64,000 bases of DNA from Bryum argenteum. Its lineage: Eukaryota > Streptophyta > Bryopsida > Bryales > Bryaceae. Under the pieces are notes generated by a model that saw nothing but the letters and a program-made list of their open reading frames with translations, searched no databases and had not been told where the DNA came from. A program made the translations under genes and the position numbers. The stretch lies in assembly GCA_037043015.1 (NCBI GenBank), contig CM073324.1, forward strand, positions 9,197,013-9,261,012, written 5' to 3'. Positions 1 through 12,076 of the stretch are shown here, piece by piece (the stretch's first letter is position 1; each line of letters opens with the position of its first letter).

Positions 1-849
1 ACAGTTATCGATTTTCATTAACCTTGCTAACTGCAACTTCTCATTGCATTATTCAATCATACGATCTCATTCTGAGAATGAGGACATCAATTTTCCAACT
101 GCAACCTCTGATTAAACGTTTCAATTTTCAATAATACAAGCTCATATTGACGAGCGATCTGATCAATGATCACAATCATGAATTGACAAACTCAATAATG
201 TTTATTTGTGTCGTTGTTAACTAAGAAATTGTAAGGTGTAATTTTGGTGCGTTTCATTGACAGAGTTGCAACTATAAACGGGATGCAAAATTTATCACTT
301 CTATGGTGTTGATCATTTTATGTTGTTTTTGTTAAAGCTATATGTAAGTAACACATAATTGCACCTGTATCAGCTCTCCTTACCTAGAGAATATTGACTA
401 TCCACGTGGTAACAATTTCAATCTTCTGGTAGGAAAACTAGCACACACAACTTAATCAAGGAGTTTGAACATACATGATTCTTAATGCTGAGTTTGAACA
501 TACATGATTCTTAATGCTGAAGTAATTAGGATTCAAACCGAAGTATCATGTATCATGTTAATTTGTATCATGTTACAATTAAAAAGTCAAAAAAATGTTC
601 ATTGCATTGGTCATTAAACCTTCACAGAAATTTTTTAAGCATTTTACTTAAGCCAGTAGGATCATTGTTCTTGAGATTGTGATTGCGAGCACGACTGTCC
701 GTTGCATTCTCATGAAGCTTGCATGTCCACCCTACCACATAGAATCGAAGCAGAAACGCTTACTATCAAGTGCACAACTATGATGTGATCCTAATTATGC
801 ACAAAAGTGACCAGCATAAACAAACTGGAGTCCGGCGTCTGCACATCGA
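1..849. other. Gene-poor region, 3' of the RPB3-like gene
   Basis: I see no supportable gene here. The stretch is AT-rich with no long open frame. The only structure noticed is a short tandem duplication at 461-518. The end next to 850 presumably contains the 3' untranslated region of the minus-strand RPB3-like gene. Confidence 0.5.
461..518. repeat. 29-bp tandem duplication, two copies
   Basis: A 29-base unit beginning gagtttgaacatacatgatt occurs at 461 and again at 490 with no visible change. It is a recent local duplication in non-coding DNA and no function is suggested. Confidence 0.85.
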
Positions 850-3046
850 TCACCAGCCTCCGGACGCATCATCAACATCACCGCGGTCACCAGCATCACC
901 AGCATTAGCACCATCACCAGCATCACCAGCATCACCAGCATCACCAGCATCACCATTACCCCAGTCACCCGAAGCAGCAGCAACATCAGCATCACCCCAG
1001 TCACCAGGAGCAGCAGCAGCAGCAACATCGGCATTACCCCAGTCACCAGGAGCAGCAGCGGCATTCCCGAAGTTACCTCCATCATCCGAAGGATGCACAG
1101 CGTTCAGATCGGGAAAGTCATAGTTGCTATCGGGAGAAGATGGCTCATCGTCTGCACCTGGTAAAGCGGACCCATCGTCTGCACGTCGCAATCTAAGCAG
1201 CTTCTGTTTGAGGATCCCTATGGCGTTCACAAATATCTGGGCTGCGGGGAGAGCTCCAGTCGACTCCACAGACATGATGAATCTGTCATCATGCTCGAAT
1301 ACATATAACAGCCCGGACTTCTCAGATTCCTCAAAGTGACGTTTCAATTCCTCGCTCGTGTACAAACCCGTGTCCTGCACCACTACCTGCGGAATAATGC
1401 GGGGCAACAGATACATCAGATGAAAGATAGACGAGATTTCCATGATTGAGCATTGTACCAGTACAAGACGATTAAATGGTGCTTGAAAGTAGACCATGTT
1501 GGTGTTTGGGTCCAGTTTGAGGACTCTGGTGGGAGGGTCAGCTGGGATGATGGGGCTCGAGTCCACCCACGCCTGCCTCTCCTCGAGACTCAAGTCCTCC
1601 ACTTTGCCATCGTTGATGAGAATATCTGGCTCTGGGTGCACCGAGACGGCGGCGACGGGTGACCACTTGGCGTGCATGGCTCCTACTCCTTTTTTGGCTA
1701 TGGCGCGCAACGATAGCTCTTGCCCCCTGAGCAGCTTCGCAATAACAATATTGCTGACACAACACCATTTCTATCACTCAAAACCTGCGAAAGTAGGTAT
1801 GACATGGATGTCTGACTCCTTCACAATCAAAAGAGAGTGCACAGGATTCTTAGTGCTTCACGGATGAAAAACATTTAGAGATTAAGACTGTGCTCAGTCG
1901 GAGAACTTATAAGAGATAATGAAGGATGTGGGTGATGGTGCACAATTTGAACAGGATAGTTGGATACCGTGGTGCCATTGTCTTATTGGGACGGATGGAT
2001 AATATTCACTGCGCGCTCACCGTTGGACGAATCATAATTGTAGAAAATAGAATTTGTAGCTAGATATCTGCACAAAGTCGATTACCTCTTGGGAGCGTCG
2101 ACCCGTCCACGCCTAACCATGTCCACGTCGAAGTCGATGGGAGCCACTTTCTCTTCCGAAGGTATCAAGTCATGGCTGGTGACGACCGTTGCTCTCTCCG
2201 ATGTCCCTTTCACGTCCAAGCTGAGTTCCACAGAGCATTTCTTACAACTGCACAGCAACTCAAGAACAAAGTGCTCAATAAACAATCTTTGAGGGAAACT
2301 TCCAGTGCACTAATACAGTTGCCTTGAAAAAGTGCACACTAACTAGAAAGCATTATCTAAGGTCGCTGAGTGTGCACAAGTCGCAGCCCGATTATTTTCG
2401 GCAGAGCAATGCACACTTGACTGACAATCATGTGAAGGTGCAGCAACAAGGTCACAACACAGTATAATTACAGAAAAGTGATATTGTAAAGCGAGACGGA
2501 CCTGGAATCGCAGAGGCATTCGGCTGGAATGCGCATGGCCATGGCTCCACGGCTGTAGAGAGGGATGAGACCCAAGCGATGAGCGATGAACTCGTCCGTC
2601 AACACAGAAGTGTTGACCTCGATGTCCACCAAGTCGATAGCCACAGTGGGTACTTCAACCATCATAACGCGCCGCAGAGAATTAACCATGCTCACGTCTG
2701 TGTCCCACAGCTTGAGTCGCAACGCATACTTCGTGCTTAAAGCGTGCAGAACGGACAATTGTGGTATCCTTCGGAAGGTAATCGGACTGCCGGGTGAATC
2801 CTCCAAAACGTCCTCGTGCTCGGAACTGATCATGTTCTCCGGATCTGACTTGAGCTGAACCTGCTCCATTTGCAGCACGATGTCCTCCTGCTCAAGCGGA
2901 AGCTCTACCTCCTGCTCCTCCTTCTCGTCCTCCATCGCGGGCTCCATCTGAGCGGCAAACTGTGAGACTGCGGAAGTGAACGTAACGTCGAGACTGACTG
3001 GAGGGGACGGCTTGGGTGGTGACTTAAGTGTCATATGAGGGTCCAT
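850..3046 (-). CDS. RNA polymerase subunit 3, RPB3/NRPB3-like, with WG/GW tail
   Basis: This is the alpha-like assembly subunit of nuclear RNA polymerase II, or of its plant relatives Pol IV/V. I infer exons 3046-2502, 2247-2086, 1726-1495 and 1386-850, all with GT-AG introns and matching phases, giving 491 residues. Exon 1 carries a novel acidic leader of about 85 residues and then the alpha-like core (TDVSMVNSLRRVMMVEVPTV, DEFIAHRLGLIPL). Joining exons 1 and 2 recreates the zinc site C177-x-C179-x3-C183-x2-C186, as in yeast Rpb3. Exon 3 opens with GQELSLRAIAKKG and HAKWSP, and exon 4 holds the second dimerisation part (ESTGALPAAQIFVNAIGILK). The third intron, 108 bases at 1494-1387, keeps the frame open, so a naive ORF call adds 36 wrong residues. 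Family proteins are about 320 residues. The excess is the leader plus a tail of about 91 residues with three GDWG motifs and a final GGW. The segment before exon 3 looks shorter than usual. Family assignment is firm, but Pol II versus Pol IV/V membership is unknown. Confidence 0.88.
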
Positions 3047-3590
3047 TTATATGACGTGATGATCATGCCTTTCTGTTAAATTAGTGTAGAGCATTTAATA
3101 GTGTGGGATGCCACGACGGCTTAAATGACTCCACCACACCCAACTTCGTTAACTCAGGGGAAGGATTAAATGCAATTTAACCCCTCAAGATCCAAATGGG
3201 GCTTTTGCTATTTCGGACAGCCTAGATGAAGGTCATTAGAAACCATTTGAGGTCTCTAGAAGGCCCTTCCCGGGCAGTGAAAACCCAAGCATAGGACATC
3301 GACACTGGGCCCAGTGACTTGTTACCAGTGATGCCATTTGGCGAAACACATCAGAAGTTCTACCGTCCAGGCCAATGAGCGTCGTTTTTGATTGTATCCA
3401 GTTAGAATCCCTGCACTTGTGTCTCAAGTGTGCACTTGCAAAAGTGGAATAGAGAATTTTATTTTCTCCTTCATGGCCGTAACTGATTGTGACTCCGGAA
3501 GCATGCGATGGTACTCGGCCTATTTGAGAGGAGAATTTTTTATGGGCCTAGCTTTATTAGAATATAGAGAGCCAAGCCGCTGAGAGAGAC
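3047..3590. promoter_or_regulatory. Divergent intergenic region
   Basis: This 544-base gap separates the minus-strand RPB3-like gene from the plus-strand gene starting at 3591, so it should contain both promoters. No convincing TATA box or known element was identified. Short open frames exist on both strands but resemble nothing. Confidence 0.4.
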
Positions 3591-5773
3591 ATGTCGATGG
3601 CGGGAGAGATGCTTACTCAGCGCCACCACCAACGGTTACTCCATCAGGTAGGCAAACCATATGTCGCGGCCGCAGATGCTCCTGCAGTAGGTGGTCGTAA
3701 CGTGCTTCAAGGTGATTTTATGCTATGAACAATGGTTTGAAAGTTTGCTATTGTTTAGAGCCGATGCAAGCTCGAGAGGAGGTTTGCACTTTAGATTTCT
3801 GCTTTGACTCTATTAGAAATGATGGTCCATCGAATTGACAGTATTATAGATAGGTGATGAGCAGGGTTCCGAGGAATGTGTTCTTGCCGTTCAAAATTGG
3901 CGTAGCAGTGCTTGAGCATAAAGCTGATTTTTCACCTTGCAAATTGATTGTTGTGCGGATATCGCAACGGTGCCCACTATACATCGGCGGTGCTGAAGAA
4001 GTGGACAAGGTAAGTTAGTTTCTTAGCGTGAGGTGTTGACATCATTCTGCAGGTGTAAATTTCACCTTGATAATTGTGCATCCATCGGGAATAACTGAAT
4101 TGCATAATGAAAGTGTTGTTGGTGAGTCGACGCAAATAGTGTGCGTGTCACCAACGGTCCCCACGCAGTGACTTCGGGAATCGGCATCTTTGAGAAGGTG
4201 GATAAGGTACGTGGGTTTCGAGCATGACCGGTGGATATCATCGTCAGTAGTCAGAAATTTCGCGTTGATTAATTATTTCTAATAGAATCAAAGAACAAGA
4301 TATACCGTAGAAGATGGGTCCGTAAATCAAGTTCTAGTTTACGTAAAGTATCACCAAAGAATCAAGAATTGCATGACGCAAACTAAATTGCACTATGAAG
4401 TAGTTGTTCGGAAATGCGACGCAAGCGATGTGCGTGTCTGCAGTCAAGATCATGGCAACGGAGGAATCTCCTGCAAGTGAGGTGCGGAGCGTTGTCATAT
4501 TCAACGACAAGGATGCTACAACAAGGAGGTGGATACCATTGAGAATTGAGATAGGTTCGTGGATTACACTCAAACCCGCAACAACGGGACCTTGGGCAAA
4601 GGATGCGCGTGTACATGGTGTAGAATCCTTTGCCGGTGCGTGGAAGGCGAAGTGGTGAGGTTTAAGTTCGGTGAGAGCTTGGTACGCGGCAAGGTTGTCC
4701 AGAAGCTTGTCGCAGTGAAAGTGCGTCACGCTTATCAGCGTCGCCAATTGGACCTTGATCCTGCGCTAGGAGCCACTGAGTCTCGAACTTGCAATTTCCT
4801 GTACGCCTCCTACTGGGAAGACTTGGTTCCGCCTTCCTCTATTCTCGATGTGATTTTGGTGCTACACCATGAGATTGGAGAATCGGGACGGCAAGGGAGA
4901 AGCCATAGGCAGCTGCTTCAAAATGGAACTTTTTTCCTCCGAGCGGTGTATGTACCTCGGTCTGGTTCCGAGCTATACGGGAGGTTGGAGGCGTTGCCTC
5001 TTCCAGAGCTCTCTGATCCGTTTTGGCCAATTCCGGATATGCACACGTCCGAGGCCTTCCGCTTGAAGATGGCACAGGACGTTGTAGCCGCAATGAAGGG
5101 TAGCACAGGGAGTAAGGTTGCCCATGTGCACTGGTTTCTGCCGATCCATGTAATGGCGGTTATTTGCGGTCGCAGATGACATTCGACGGACTCCAGCAAT
5201 GTACACCTTCGGATCTCCATCTTCCTTGCTTTTGGCGAGCTTAATGGACCCTGGCTGGAATGTCAAATGGCAGAGTGGTCAAGACGTTATCAAATGTGTT
5301 GTCAGTGAAGGGACCGTGGGATTCCGTTACCACCTAGCACGACAGACTCTATACATGAACTTCTGCTACGTAAGATTTCGGCTGGAAGGGCAGCGATTGG
5401 TGGCACTGGATCAGGTTGTGATTCCAGACATGGTCAAGGCAGAGGTTGTTTTCAGGGGTGAAGTGTTGCCGGCATTTGAGGTTGGGAAGTCATGGCCAGT
5501 GTCCCAAATTAGGAACGAGATTGCAATTCTCTTATCGCGAGAAGACATCCCGGACTTCTATGACCTTGTTATTGAGTGGCCAGGTCGACCCGACAGAAAG
5601 GTATTTCATTTCTAGCATCGGAGAGGAATTGCAGTGAAAGATGTATACTGTGATCCGAATATGCTTGCTGAATTTTGAATATGGTGTTTATGCAGATAAA
5701 CCAGCGGCTGGAACGAAGCACCGAGATCCAGGTTGTCATGCCGTTGGGAGCAAGGTTCAAGATGGTGGTCTAG
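3591..5773 (+). CDS. Unrecognised multi-exon gene
   Basis: I do not recognise the product. The best-supported part is three 3' exons: about 4555-5111, 5176-5600 and 5696-5773. They join through a donor A|GTAAGG at 5112 (64-base intron, acceptor GGTCGCAG) and AAG|GTATTT at 5601 with acceptor TTTATGCAG, phases agreeing. The last exon ends in QVVMPLGARFKMVV before TAG. The C-terminal segment (EVGKSWPVSQIRNEIAILL, then VIEWPGRPDRK) has the spacing of a ubiquitin-like fold, but that is only an impression. The proposed start is ATG at 3591 with a short first exon ending CAG|GTAGGC at 3647. Between 3.87 and 4.55 kb lie three related modules that may be duplicated exons, and their order and phase could not be resolved. 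It could be a lineage-specific gene or a partly decayed one. Confidence 0.4.
3872..4550 (+). repeat. Three diverged exon-like modules
   Basis: Segments near 3872-4009, 4052-4209 and 4365-4550 resemble one another. The second and third share a block reading ttgca(t/c)-(a/t)atgaa-gt-gttgtt, then gacgcaa and gtgtgcgtgtc. The first two end in related codons followed by a donor, GTGGACAAG|GTAAGT and GTGGATAAG|GTACGT. The third has a matching ggtggata run without a clear donor. This suggests exon duplication within the gene starting at 3591. Confidence 0.4.
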
Positions 5774-7987
5774 GAATCGTGCTTTAGCGACTTCTTCACA
5801 TCTTGAGTAGAGCACCAAAAATGGCACTAACGTAAACAGTAGTCGTGGGCTTAGGTGGCTTAGGTGACCGTACAGCATGTAGAGGTGCTTGTAGAGGAAT
5901 GTCGGTGCAAAAAAAACTTATGGATTATGCATGCTACTGTTTGTATGAAGAAGGCAAGGATTTCCTCTAATCTATCACAAATTTCGGCTACAAATTTTAT
6001 ATTGACTCGATGTCATATGGAAACGTCTATCAAGAAATTACTTCAAAGCCACGGCCGTTGCTTTAGGATACACACAAACCAAAGGTTACACATCTTTGTG
6101 CGGAGATTTTATTGCTTTAGCAGGTGCCCGAACCAAAGATTACACATGCTGTAGCGGAGATTCTACAGAAGTGTGTACCAGTCAGGGTACATCTCAGTGT
6201 AGATTGAGAACAGGATATATTTGAGGTTGGTTACGTCAAGTTAAATTTTATGGATTTTTTATTATTCCACCCTTGATTTGATCCTAGTCACTGTTTTTCA
6301 ATATATTTTTTTTAAATAACTTTATACCCTTTCAGGAAAGATTGGTTCAGTTTGATGTTTCAATTATGAAACTCTATTTGGCAAAGAATCCATCATTACT
6401 CATGCATCCACGGAAGAGAAATGCAGTTTCATGTGAACCTCAAGCTATAATTTTCATCCATTCATTTCTCATCCATCTACGAAAGAATTCATACACTTTG
6501 GAGTTTCTGGTAATTCTGATAATTATGCATGTGCGTTATTCCCCTTCCGTTGCTTCAATTTTTTTATTAATTTGATTTTAATTGGATTTAGTTTTGTGCA
6601 GAGTATTTGACGAAAGAGTGTACATCCAGATGTTTCACTTAAAAAATATTTTTCATCCGTCCATTTCTCATCTTTCCTTAACCCCTAAATTTCCTTGTGT
6701 TTTTTGAGAGCTTGAAACTGGAAAATTGCGATTTTGTACCACTATGCACTCCCGAGAGTATGAACCAATTTTTTTTACTTTTTTTAGAATTTTAACCGTA
6801 AGATCTTGTACCTTACCCTACTTGGAAGAACTGACCCAAGATTCAACCGTTGGATGTTTGTCATTTTTGAGATCATAACGTTCAAAGTTTTAGCAAAAGT
6901 TTTTTTCGCGGGTGGCGGGTTGGACCAGAGTTTTTTTCTTTTTTGAGAAATCCAACCGTAGGATCTTGTAATTTACCATCTGAAAAAGTGACTGTAAAAT
7001 TTTCAACCGTTGGATCTTTACCATTTGTGAGATTATAACGTTCAAAGTTGCAGCATAAGTTTTTGGGCATTGCCCGAAAGCCATAGTCTAAATGGTGCCA
7101 AGGGAGAGTTCATTCTTGGAACCCCTAGGATTTCGGTCCTATTTTTTTCCATGTGGGAACCTAAGTTGGGCACCTCCATGCAAAATTTCTTGGACCCCCT
7201 ATGCTTTAGAACCTTCATCAAAATTCTTTAGGTAGTGAAGGTCTAAAAGCGGTCAAACTCTTCCATTTCTCAATTTTGCTCATAGCACCCAAATTTTCTT
7301 GTTTTTGGAAAATCCGAATGGTGAAGACGTGCTTTTAGTCAATTCAGATTTTTGTGTGAAAAAAAAAATTCAAAAAAATAAAATCTCACTTAGTTATGAA
7401 TTTTCATGGGTAAATTACCCAAATGGGTTGGAATAAGGGGCGGGCAAAGAGAGAATGCTGGGTCCCCTTCCAAATCTACTGACCCATCATGTCAGAAGTA
7501 GTAATGACGTAGAATTGAATTGAAGGCAAGCATATTGCCATAAATACACCATGCATGAATGTATGGAATACTTTTTGGCTGGCCACTCCAACAGGGCCCT
7601 TGTTGGATTCAACAGTACTAAGGGCGATGTTGATGGGGGAGAGCCTCAGAAACTGTTGTGAGGGCTGAAAAATCACCTACATGAGCGGAGTGATTCAGGG
7701 CAGGTCCTTCAATTTTCCAAGTACGATTCAAATTTGGACCACGGTGACGAAACCCGGTTGACGGCGTCCGAGTTCAGTTCCACGGCGGAGACAAAGCCAC
7801 GCAGAAGGTTTTTTGGGCTGCCCGGTGGGTCCGCCCAACCTAAAACCGAACCTAAACATGTGGCCCCGTTGTACGTTTGGGAGGTGGGTCGGTTTGTCCT
7901 AGTGCACGTCCAAGTGTGCTGGGTTACCCCTGAGGGAACATAATTAGTTTGGTCAAACCAAATTCTAATAATACATGCTATTTTTTT
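5774..7987. other. Gene-free AT-rich DNA with dispersed repeats
   Basis: No gene is supportable. Segments at 6680-6760 and 6840-7085 belong to a dispersed repeat family that recurs in other orientations near 18.3-18.6 and 25.9-26.1 kb (shared text includes aaaagtttt and taacccctaaatttccttgtg). Within 6840-7085 the phrase gataacgttcaaagtt is approximately duplicated about 180 bases apart. This is probably old transposon DNA. Confidence 0.45.
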
Positions 7988-8297
7988 CAATATCATGTGT
8001 GACTAAGTGCACTAAGCCCAAAAATAGAAGCTAGAGAGGTTAGTAGTCCACCTTATTTTCTTTTTCAATATCATGTGTGACTAAGTGCACTAAGGCCAAA
8101 AATAGAAGCTAGAGAGGTTAGTGACACAATATTTTCACATTTCAATATCATATGTGGCTAAGTGTACTAAGCCCAAAAATAGAAGCTAGAGAGTTTAGTA
8201 GTCCACCTTATTTTCTTTTTGAATATCATGTGTGACTAAGTGCACTAGGCTTAAAAATAAAGAATATTGTGGTTAGTGACACATGAATTTTTAAAAA
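7988..8297. repeat. 77-78 bp tandem repeat, four copies
   Basis: Units start with caatatcatgtgtgactaag at 7988, 8066, 8143 and (first base changed) 8221. They share the text ctaagtgcactaagcccaaa and agaagctagagaggttagt. The linker alternates between a pyrimidine-rich form (agtccaccttattttctttt) in units 1 and 3 and a gacaca form in units 2 and 4, which suggests the array grew by duplicating a two-unit block. Confidence 0.85.
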
Positions 8298-8857
8298 GTG
8301 TAGTGATGTTTTGTTTGCTTCACTGCCATAATAACAAAGAAACTTGCATGTAGAAGGTGGTTGAGCCGCCACTGTCATTTGCTTCTCAAGAATGAAGGGT
8401 TACTGCTAAACCCTGTCCTAAACCCCCTGCCCAAGTCCAATTTCCCTTGCTAACCGCCCATGCTGCCCACTCTGCGCCCTCTCTCCTCATTGACGAAGCA
8501 CCCAGCCCGATGTGCCCGTTTTGGATTCGAAAATGAAAATATGCTCCTCGCACCACAAAAATTCACATCTAAGGTTGCAATTTCTACCACGTGGACTTTG
8601 CCAAATTACCCATCTTCACAAAAAAAATTGACCCCAAAAACTCATTTTAGCTCACTAAACGAACCTGCCCAAAATAGCAAAAAGCCAATTCGGCTTTCCT
8701 GGATTTTTAGGGGTTAAAGTGAAGTAGACAGTAATTAAGTCCATGAAAATACATTTGGAAATGACCTACCTAGACATGAAAATGTATATTAAAATACATT
8801 TGGATATGACATATCCAACTAACTAAATACTTGATGAAAACGACATTTAGGTCTTAA

Positions 8858-9109
8858 CCCCAATTCCATTAAAATGGCACCATGACATGTGCCATTTTGT
8901 CACACCAAATCTTACATATGTGCTCACATGGAATGGTGTATTCTGGAATATCACAATTTTTTTCATTATTTCACTCCTTTATATACATTGTCACTCACTT
9001 CCATAATATCACCTTCAGATTCTGTTATATCACATGGTTTTTGAACTGTAGTTCAGCAAGTTGAGGTGTGCCATTTTAGCGGCATGACGCCATTTTTACG
9101 GAATTGGGG
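8858..9109 (+). mobile_element. MITE, 252 bp, with imperfect 21-bp terminal inverted repeats
   Basis: The element begins CCCCAATTCCATTAAAATGG and its other end, read in reverse complement, begins CCCCAATTCCGTAAAAATGG. It has no coding capacity. A second copy lies in inverse orientation at 42513-42765 and a more diverged relative at 42881-43313. The target duplication is too short to define by eye. The family is unassigned. Confidence 0.75.
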
Positions 9110-10065
9110 ATTCTTGCAATACATTTATAAACTTGCAAGCAGATTGTAAAACCTTGCATTACCAATATTCATCCGAAACACTAAGTTACTCAAAGTGGAT
9201 ATGTATACATCTGAACAGACTAACTTACCTTGCAATACCAATATTCATCCTAAGATATATGTTATTCACAATGGGCAATATAAGCAGCAGAGTGTTGTGA
9301 CAGTTGAGAAGAGCCGAAAATATTAGAAGCCTGAAATTCAAGAATTAATATAAAATCCAGTCATTTTCTAATCAACGTTAAAAGGTGCACATAGGTACGG
9401 GTACCCCGTTGACTTGGAAACAACGGAAATAATATTATTTAAACCCTAAACTACTGTCCACATTGAAGTAACTTTGATATATCAATTGAAATCTACGTAT
9501 GGCAAATAATACAATGTCTCGCCTGGATCATGAACGGATTCAGCAACTGTACCTGGATGTTGACGATCCGCAATTCTTTTGGTGCAGAAACTGATCTTAG
9601 GAGCTGTTGAGCCATGGTCGTTGACACAGTGTTGGGTTCATCATTTTACAATGCGGTGTATAATAAACAAGTCGGCCCGCCGATGTCCCTCTAATGTACA
9701 ACTGCGACCTCGGATTCCATCTCATTGGTAGTTCCAATTTCTCGAGCATGTGGTTTCTAATACAAAATTATAAAGGTTCTCTCAATTCTTTAGAATATAA
9801 CTACACAAGTACCATGTACAGTCGCCGTAAACGAAGTGTTTTAACCAAATCATGTTTGCAACCAAAGCCAGTAACCAAGAAGTGGACTGCAGCAAACATC
9901 ACCACGGCGTCGCACTTACCTCCCAAAGCAGACTTGAAGCTTATCTTGCTTTGGCAGCCAACTCCGTTGCACTTCTCGCTACTGTAGTCTTCAGTTGCTT
10001 CAACATTCTATCTATTGACCCTATACACATTCTCCTCTTCCTAACTAGTGCGCTCTTTTCCTGAC
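9110..10065. other. Gene-free region with a short direct repeat
   Basis: A phrase close to cttgcaataccaatattcat occurs twice about 73 bases apart near 9155 and 9228. Otherwise nothing is recognisable. Confidence 0.4.
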
Positions 10066-12076
10066 ATGGCGCGTGTTAAAGTGAGACTCCGCCAGCATCG
10101 TGGTTCTCCGGTTGACTCAAAGGCGACGGAGAGAATTGAGCTAGCTACTTGCAACGGATCCGACTGTTTGGAGGAGGCCTTCAAAGATTGACCGTTTCCT
10201 CCCGGCGATCGTAAAGCAAATGACACGCCGTGCGCCATTCCTCATGGGTAGCGAGCGGGCTCGGTATACTTGTTTTTTTTTTTTGCGAAGTTGGAGGGCT
10301 CAGAACGAAGGAATTCCGTTTAAATAAGCTCAAGAACGACCACGGGCTCACCATGCATGAGCTATCTCGCAAGTATCCGCCGAATCGAACCGGGAACCGT
10401 CACCCCATGCGATCGATGGAGAACGTGACTTGACATTTGGAAGATACAACGCATGCATCGAAAGGTGCATGGTGGATGTGGTCCGGATAATGGGGAGTAT
10501 GGGATGCGTTTACTGCGTGGAGTAGAACTTGAATCGCGGGACCAAGTTGAATTGGGTGAGGGGGCCGCAGAGTTGGCTTCACAACAGATGAAGACATCGA
10601 TGCGCCACTCCACGCGAGAAGATGACGCCGCCACATATGGGGAACAAATCCAAGCTTTGTTAGATTTTTTCAAATCTTGTTGGTCGTTTGCGCTTGGCCC
10701 ATGCGTCGGCCGATTCGGCAAAATGCAGACTAAAAGTCAGCGTGGACCTAGAGGCACATATAGATCACTCCTTGTCGGGAATTCTTCATTCTCAGCAAGC
10801 TCCACGGCAAAGAATCGAGCATGGTTCCGCCGCAAAGATATGTCGACGTTCCATTGACGCAGACACACACCACGGCAAATACAGATCCATAAAGCAATCG
10901 GATCGGTCGGCGCGGAGAGGATCGAAGGTCTCGGGTTTACTACGCAGAAAATCAGAGGTTCAGAAGGAGCACGACAAACTGACCGTTGAGTTGGAGCGGA
11001 GGCAGCTGGAGCTTAAGGACGACCAGGTGCATGGACAGACGCTCATGAGGGCAGAGGAGGAGCTTTGGGACAAGTTCGCCATGCTACAATCCGCTAAGAA
11101 AGGCATTAGCTGTGATGCTACCGCAAGAGATGCGGCACAGAACGAGGTGCGAGCTATATCATCCGCATGCGGTAAGGCTAGCGCAATGTTGAGAGAGAAC
11201 CGTAATGCACTGGTAGAAAAGAGCAGCAGAGTAGAGTCGTTAGGTGAGCAGGTTCGTACCTTGCTTAATTTGCTTCAGGACATAGAGCGCCAAGTCGATG
11301 TCATAATTATAGAAGAGAGCTGTGTTCGCCCACAACAATTTTTCTCGTCTTTCCCTATTGCGCCGAAGACAGAATGAGAAGACTCAAAGAAGACCTCCCC
11401 ATGGGATGTGCGGCCGCTTTTGGCGGACATGGCTCGTTAATCTCCCATGCGGTTGCTTATTTCATCCTTGTTGCTTGTTCAAGATTGTGCTCGGTAGAAA
11501 TCCACACTGCCCCTTGTTGTGATAGAGGTTCCAAGCGGGGTTTGGATGGGGCGGTGGGGCCTTGTTTGAATGATGCAACTCTGCAGTAAGTATCGAAGGA
11601 TGGCGTGCATGCATGTCCGCGGAGGATGTGCACCACCGCTCTCTCGCAAGGAGGCACGACACGGTCAGCAGATTGCAAAGCCTCGTAGCCAGATTCACTT
11701 TGGACGGAGTGTGCGGAAGCGTACTGCCCTAGACGGCAATAGCGAAGCAGTAGGCGGACCTTTGAAACGAGCCCACGCAGTTTCCGACTTAACGCTCTCG
11801 GAGACTACTATAGACAAGGTGGAGCGCCCATATGAAACCTATGATGTCTCTCCAAAGCGTGTAGTCAGTTCGGACGCTGGCAGCGACATACACGGGGACA
11901 TCGATGATGAAGCCATCTTGAACACACTGTGAAAGTCCGTGCCGTTCGCAGATCAGAACGGAATCAGCAAGGGAACTTACCTTGTCAAGTTCCAACAACG
12001 AACTTGTCATGGAACTGTTGGCGATTGCAAAGGATGCGGCCGCAGAGGTTGAGGACGACCAGACCAATGACGGGTA
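10066..12076 (+). CDS. Unresolved coiled-coil gene or pseudogene
   Basis: A series of plus-strand open frames reads like pieces of one protein: ATG at 10066 (MARVKVRLRQHRGSP), an acidic/amphipathic piece at 10453-10857, a 229-codon heptad-rich piece at 10688-11377 (LTVELERRQLELKDDQVHG; LLNLLQDIERQ) and a basic-then-acidic piece at 11570-11932 ending before a stop. The frames overlap and do not join by obvious splice sites, so either introns were missed or the gene is broken. The central piece should form a long coiled coil. No enzymatic motif is seen. The neighbour downstream is the minus-strand transposase-like gene, so this may be part of the same or another mobile element. Confidence 0.3.

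Noticed and set aside
795-1123. Overlapping long frames on the plus strand and in another minus frame across the RPB3 tail
   Set aside because: They are opened by the low-complexity GDAGD/WG repeat. Only the frame continuous with RPB3 motifs is supported.
10041-10238. Minus-strand short frame overlapping the 10066 ATG
   Set aside because: No domain, no continuation and no splice context; the plus-strand pieces are more protein-like.
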